Of a stretch of 64,000 bases of DNA, positions 62,841-64,000 are shown piece after piece. This DNA is from Rosellinia necatrix (lineage: Eukaryota > Ascomycota > Sordariomycetes > Xylariales > Xylariaceae), in NCBI GenBank assembly GCA_021209875.1, contig JAGYVD010000002.1, positions 3,410,001-3,474,000 of the forward strand. Reading direction: 5' to 3'. Below the pieces are notes generated by a model, which saw only the letters and a program-made list of their open reading frames with translations, was not told the origin of the DNA and did no database searches. The stretch's first letter is position 1. Every line of letters begins with the position of its first letter. The position numbers and the translations under genes were made by a program.

Positions 62841-64000
62841 TTTAATTTAATTAAAAGTTTATTAAAATATATTTAAAATATTAAAAACAGGTGGATTAAT
62901 ATATTAATATTAAAACATTTTAATTATAAAAATAAAATATAAATTAAAATAAACGTGTTTAATAAAATAATAATTAATATATTATTACAATAAAAATAAT
63001 AAATAATTTATAGCAGCTAGTTATATTTTATTTAAAAATTTTCTATAATATAAAATTAAATTATAATATTTATAATAAAAAATATTAGCTGTTATTAAAA
63101 ATTATTATATTAAAAATAAAATTAATAAGCTTGTAATAATTACAGCTGTTTTTAATTATTATAAATTATATTATATTAAAATATTTTAGCATAAAAAGTT
63201 TTTAAATTTAAAACAAGTTAAATAAACTAAGCTGATTATATATTATAACTTTAATATTATATATTATTTAAAATTAAAAATATAATAATAGATATTTTTT
63301 AAATAAACAGAAGCTTTAAAAATATAAAAACAACAAAAAATAAATAAAAATTATAATTTTTTTAAGCCGGCAATTTTAAAATAAAAAAAATATATATAAA
63401 ATATATATTATAAAAATATAATATTTATATTATTATTAAAAATAATATTTATAAACATAATATTAAAAGCAAATTAATATAATATTAGTTTAAACAAATA
63501 TTAAAAAAAGGTTAAGCTAATAAAAACTTTAATTAATTAATATTAAAAACCTGTGGTTATATAAAAAAACTAGTTATTTTTAAATTAAATAATTTATAGA
63601 TTTAAATAATTAAAAAGTTTATATAAAACTAGCAATAATATATTTAAATTAAAAAAAATAAAACGTTAAATATTTTAATATTATTAATAATTAAAAGTAT
63701 ATTATAAAATTAATTAATATATAATAAACTATTTTTATTATTTTATAAAAGTTTTTATAATAAAATATTAAAAAATTAATTTTATTATTAATATTAAAAT
63801 ATATTTAATAATATATAATAATTAATTTTAAAAACTTTTTAAAAATAAATATTAAAATAATATAATTTTTATATAATTAATAAACTATTAAAATTAATAT
63901 AAATAATTATATATAAAAATCTATAGTAGCAAAAATATTATAAAAATATATTATAAAAGTTTTATAATATTTATAAATAATTAACAATAATAATTAATAA

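Larger units (their letters stand above)
58766..64000 (+). mobile_element. Element G: Ty3/gypsy LTR retrotransposon, 5' part
   Basis: A GC-rich LTR at the left is followed by more than 5 kb of A-rich interior running off the window. The class is fixed by a plus-strand reverse transcriptase relic near 62418-62840. Gag would lie in about 59.0-60.6 kb; a less mutated patch there (CCTGGGCTGCCCAAAGTAG, 60531-60549) is not identifiable. The 3' LTR, RNase H and integrase would lie near or beyond the right edge. The minus frame at 61582-61764 is antisense chance. Confidence 0.82.

Noticed and set aside
1..64000. Fungal mitochondrial genome or AT-rich bacterial/plasmodial DNA
   Set aside because: No mitochondrial, tRNA or rRNA gene appears in 64 kb, and the LTR pairs with 5-bp duplications and C>T/G>A copy differences point to nuclear fungal repeats.

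Overview
This window has no intact gene that I can support. It is an extremely AT-rich, gene-free block. By eye most stretches are only about 10-20% G+C. It is built from nested, heavily decayed LTR retrotransposons and their solo LTRs. The pattern fits a filamentous ascomycete (Pezizomycotina) AT isochore or centromere-like region that has suffered repeat-induced point mutation (RIP). Copies of the same repeat differ mostly by C>T and G>A, coding relics are riddled with TAA/TAG stops, and target-site duplications (TSDs) of 5 bp still bracket the elements. The organism type is inferred from mutation style and repeat content; no marker gene is present.

I could separate eight LTR families and label them A to H for this answer. 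Family A (about 247 bp, TGTTGC...GTAACT): a pair at 25246-31928, solo copies at 2773 and 10944. Family B (about 205 bp, TGATAGAG...CTTCTCA): a full element at 34502-41960, solo LTRs at 13059 and 21044, one LTR without TSD at 55102. Family C (204 bp): a full element at 32944-47752. Family D (about 310 bp): 14899 and 27123. Family E (190 bp): 22773 and 51297. Family F: one solo LTR at 56075. Family G: a Ty3/gypsy element entering at 58766 and running off the right edge, with a readable reverse transcriptase relic. Family H (253-261 bp LTRs): two short elements at 10896-14110 and 15377-18054.

Layout. 1-10.9 kb: AT-rich, mostly unassigned repeat debris with one solo LTR A, a less mutated island at 7.56-7.81 kb and a 15-bp minisatellite near 10.1 kb. 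10.9-18.1 kb: the two H elements, the first carrying nested solo LTRs of A and B, with a D LTR between the two. 18-25 kb: T-rich debris with solo LTR B, an E copy and a CTG/CTA triplet tract. 25-48 kb: a deep nest. A minus-strand B-like remnant was invaded by element A (itself holding solo LTR D) and by element C, and C was invaded by a complete B. 48-58.8 kb: two direct copies of one segment (J1 and J2), each interrupted by a different solo LTR (E in J1, F in J2), so each proves the empty site of the other. 58.8-64 kb: the 5' part of element G.

Nothing here looks like a working cellular system. The points worth attention are structural: LTR cores escaped mutation while the internal regions of the same elements were erased; several unrelated LTRs share strong hairpins, often around AATTCTAG; the short H family carries a coding relic and shares boundary motifs with B and C; and the insertion order is unusually readable.
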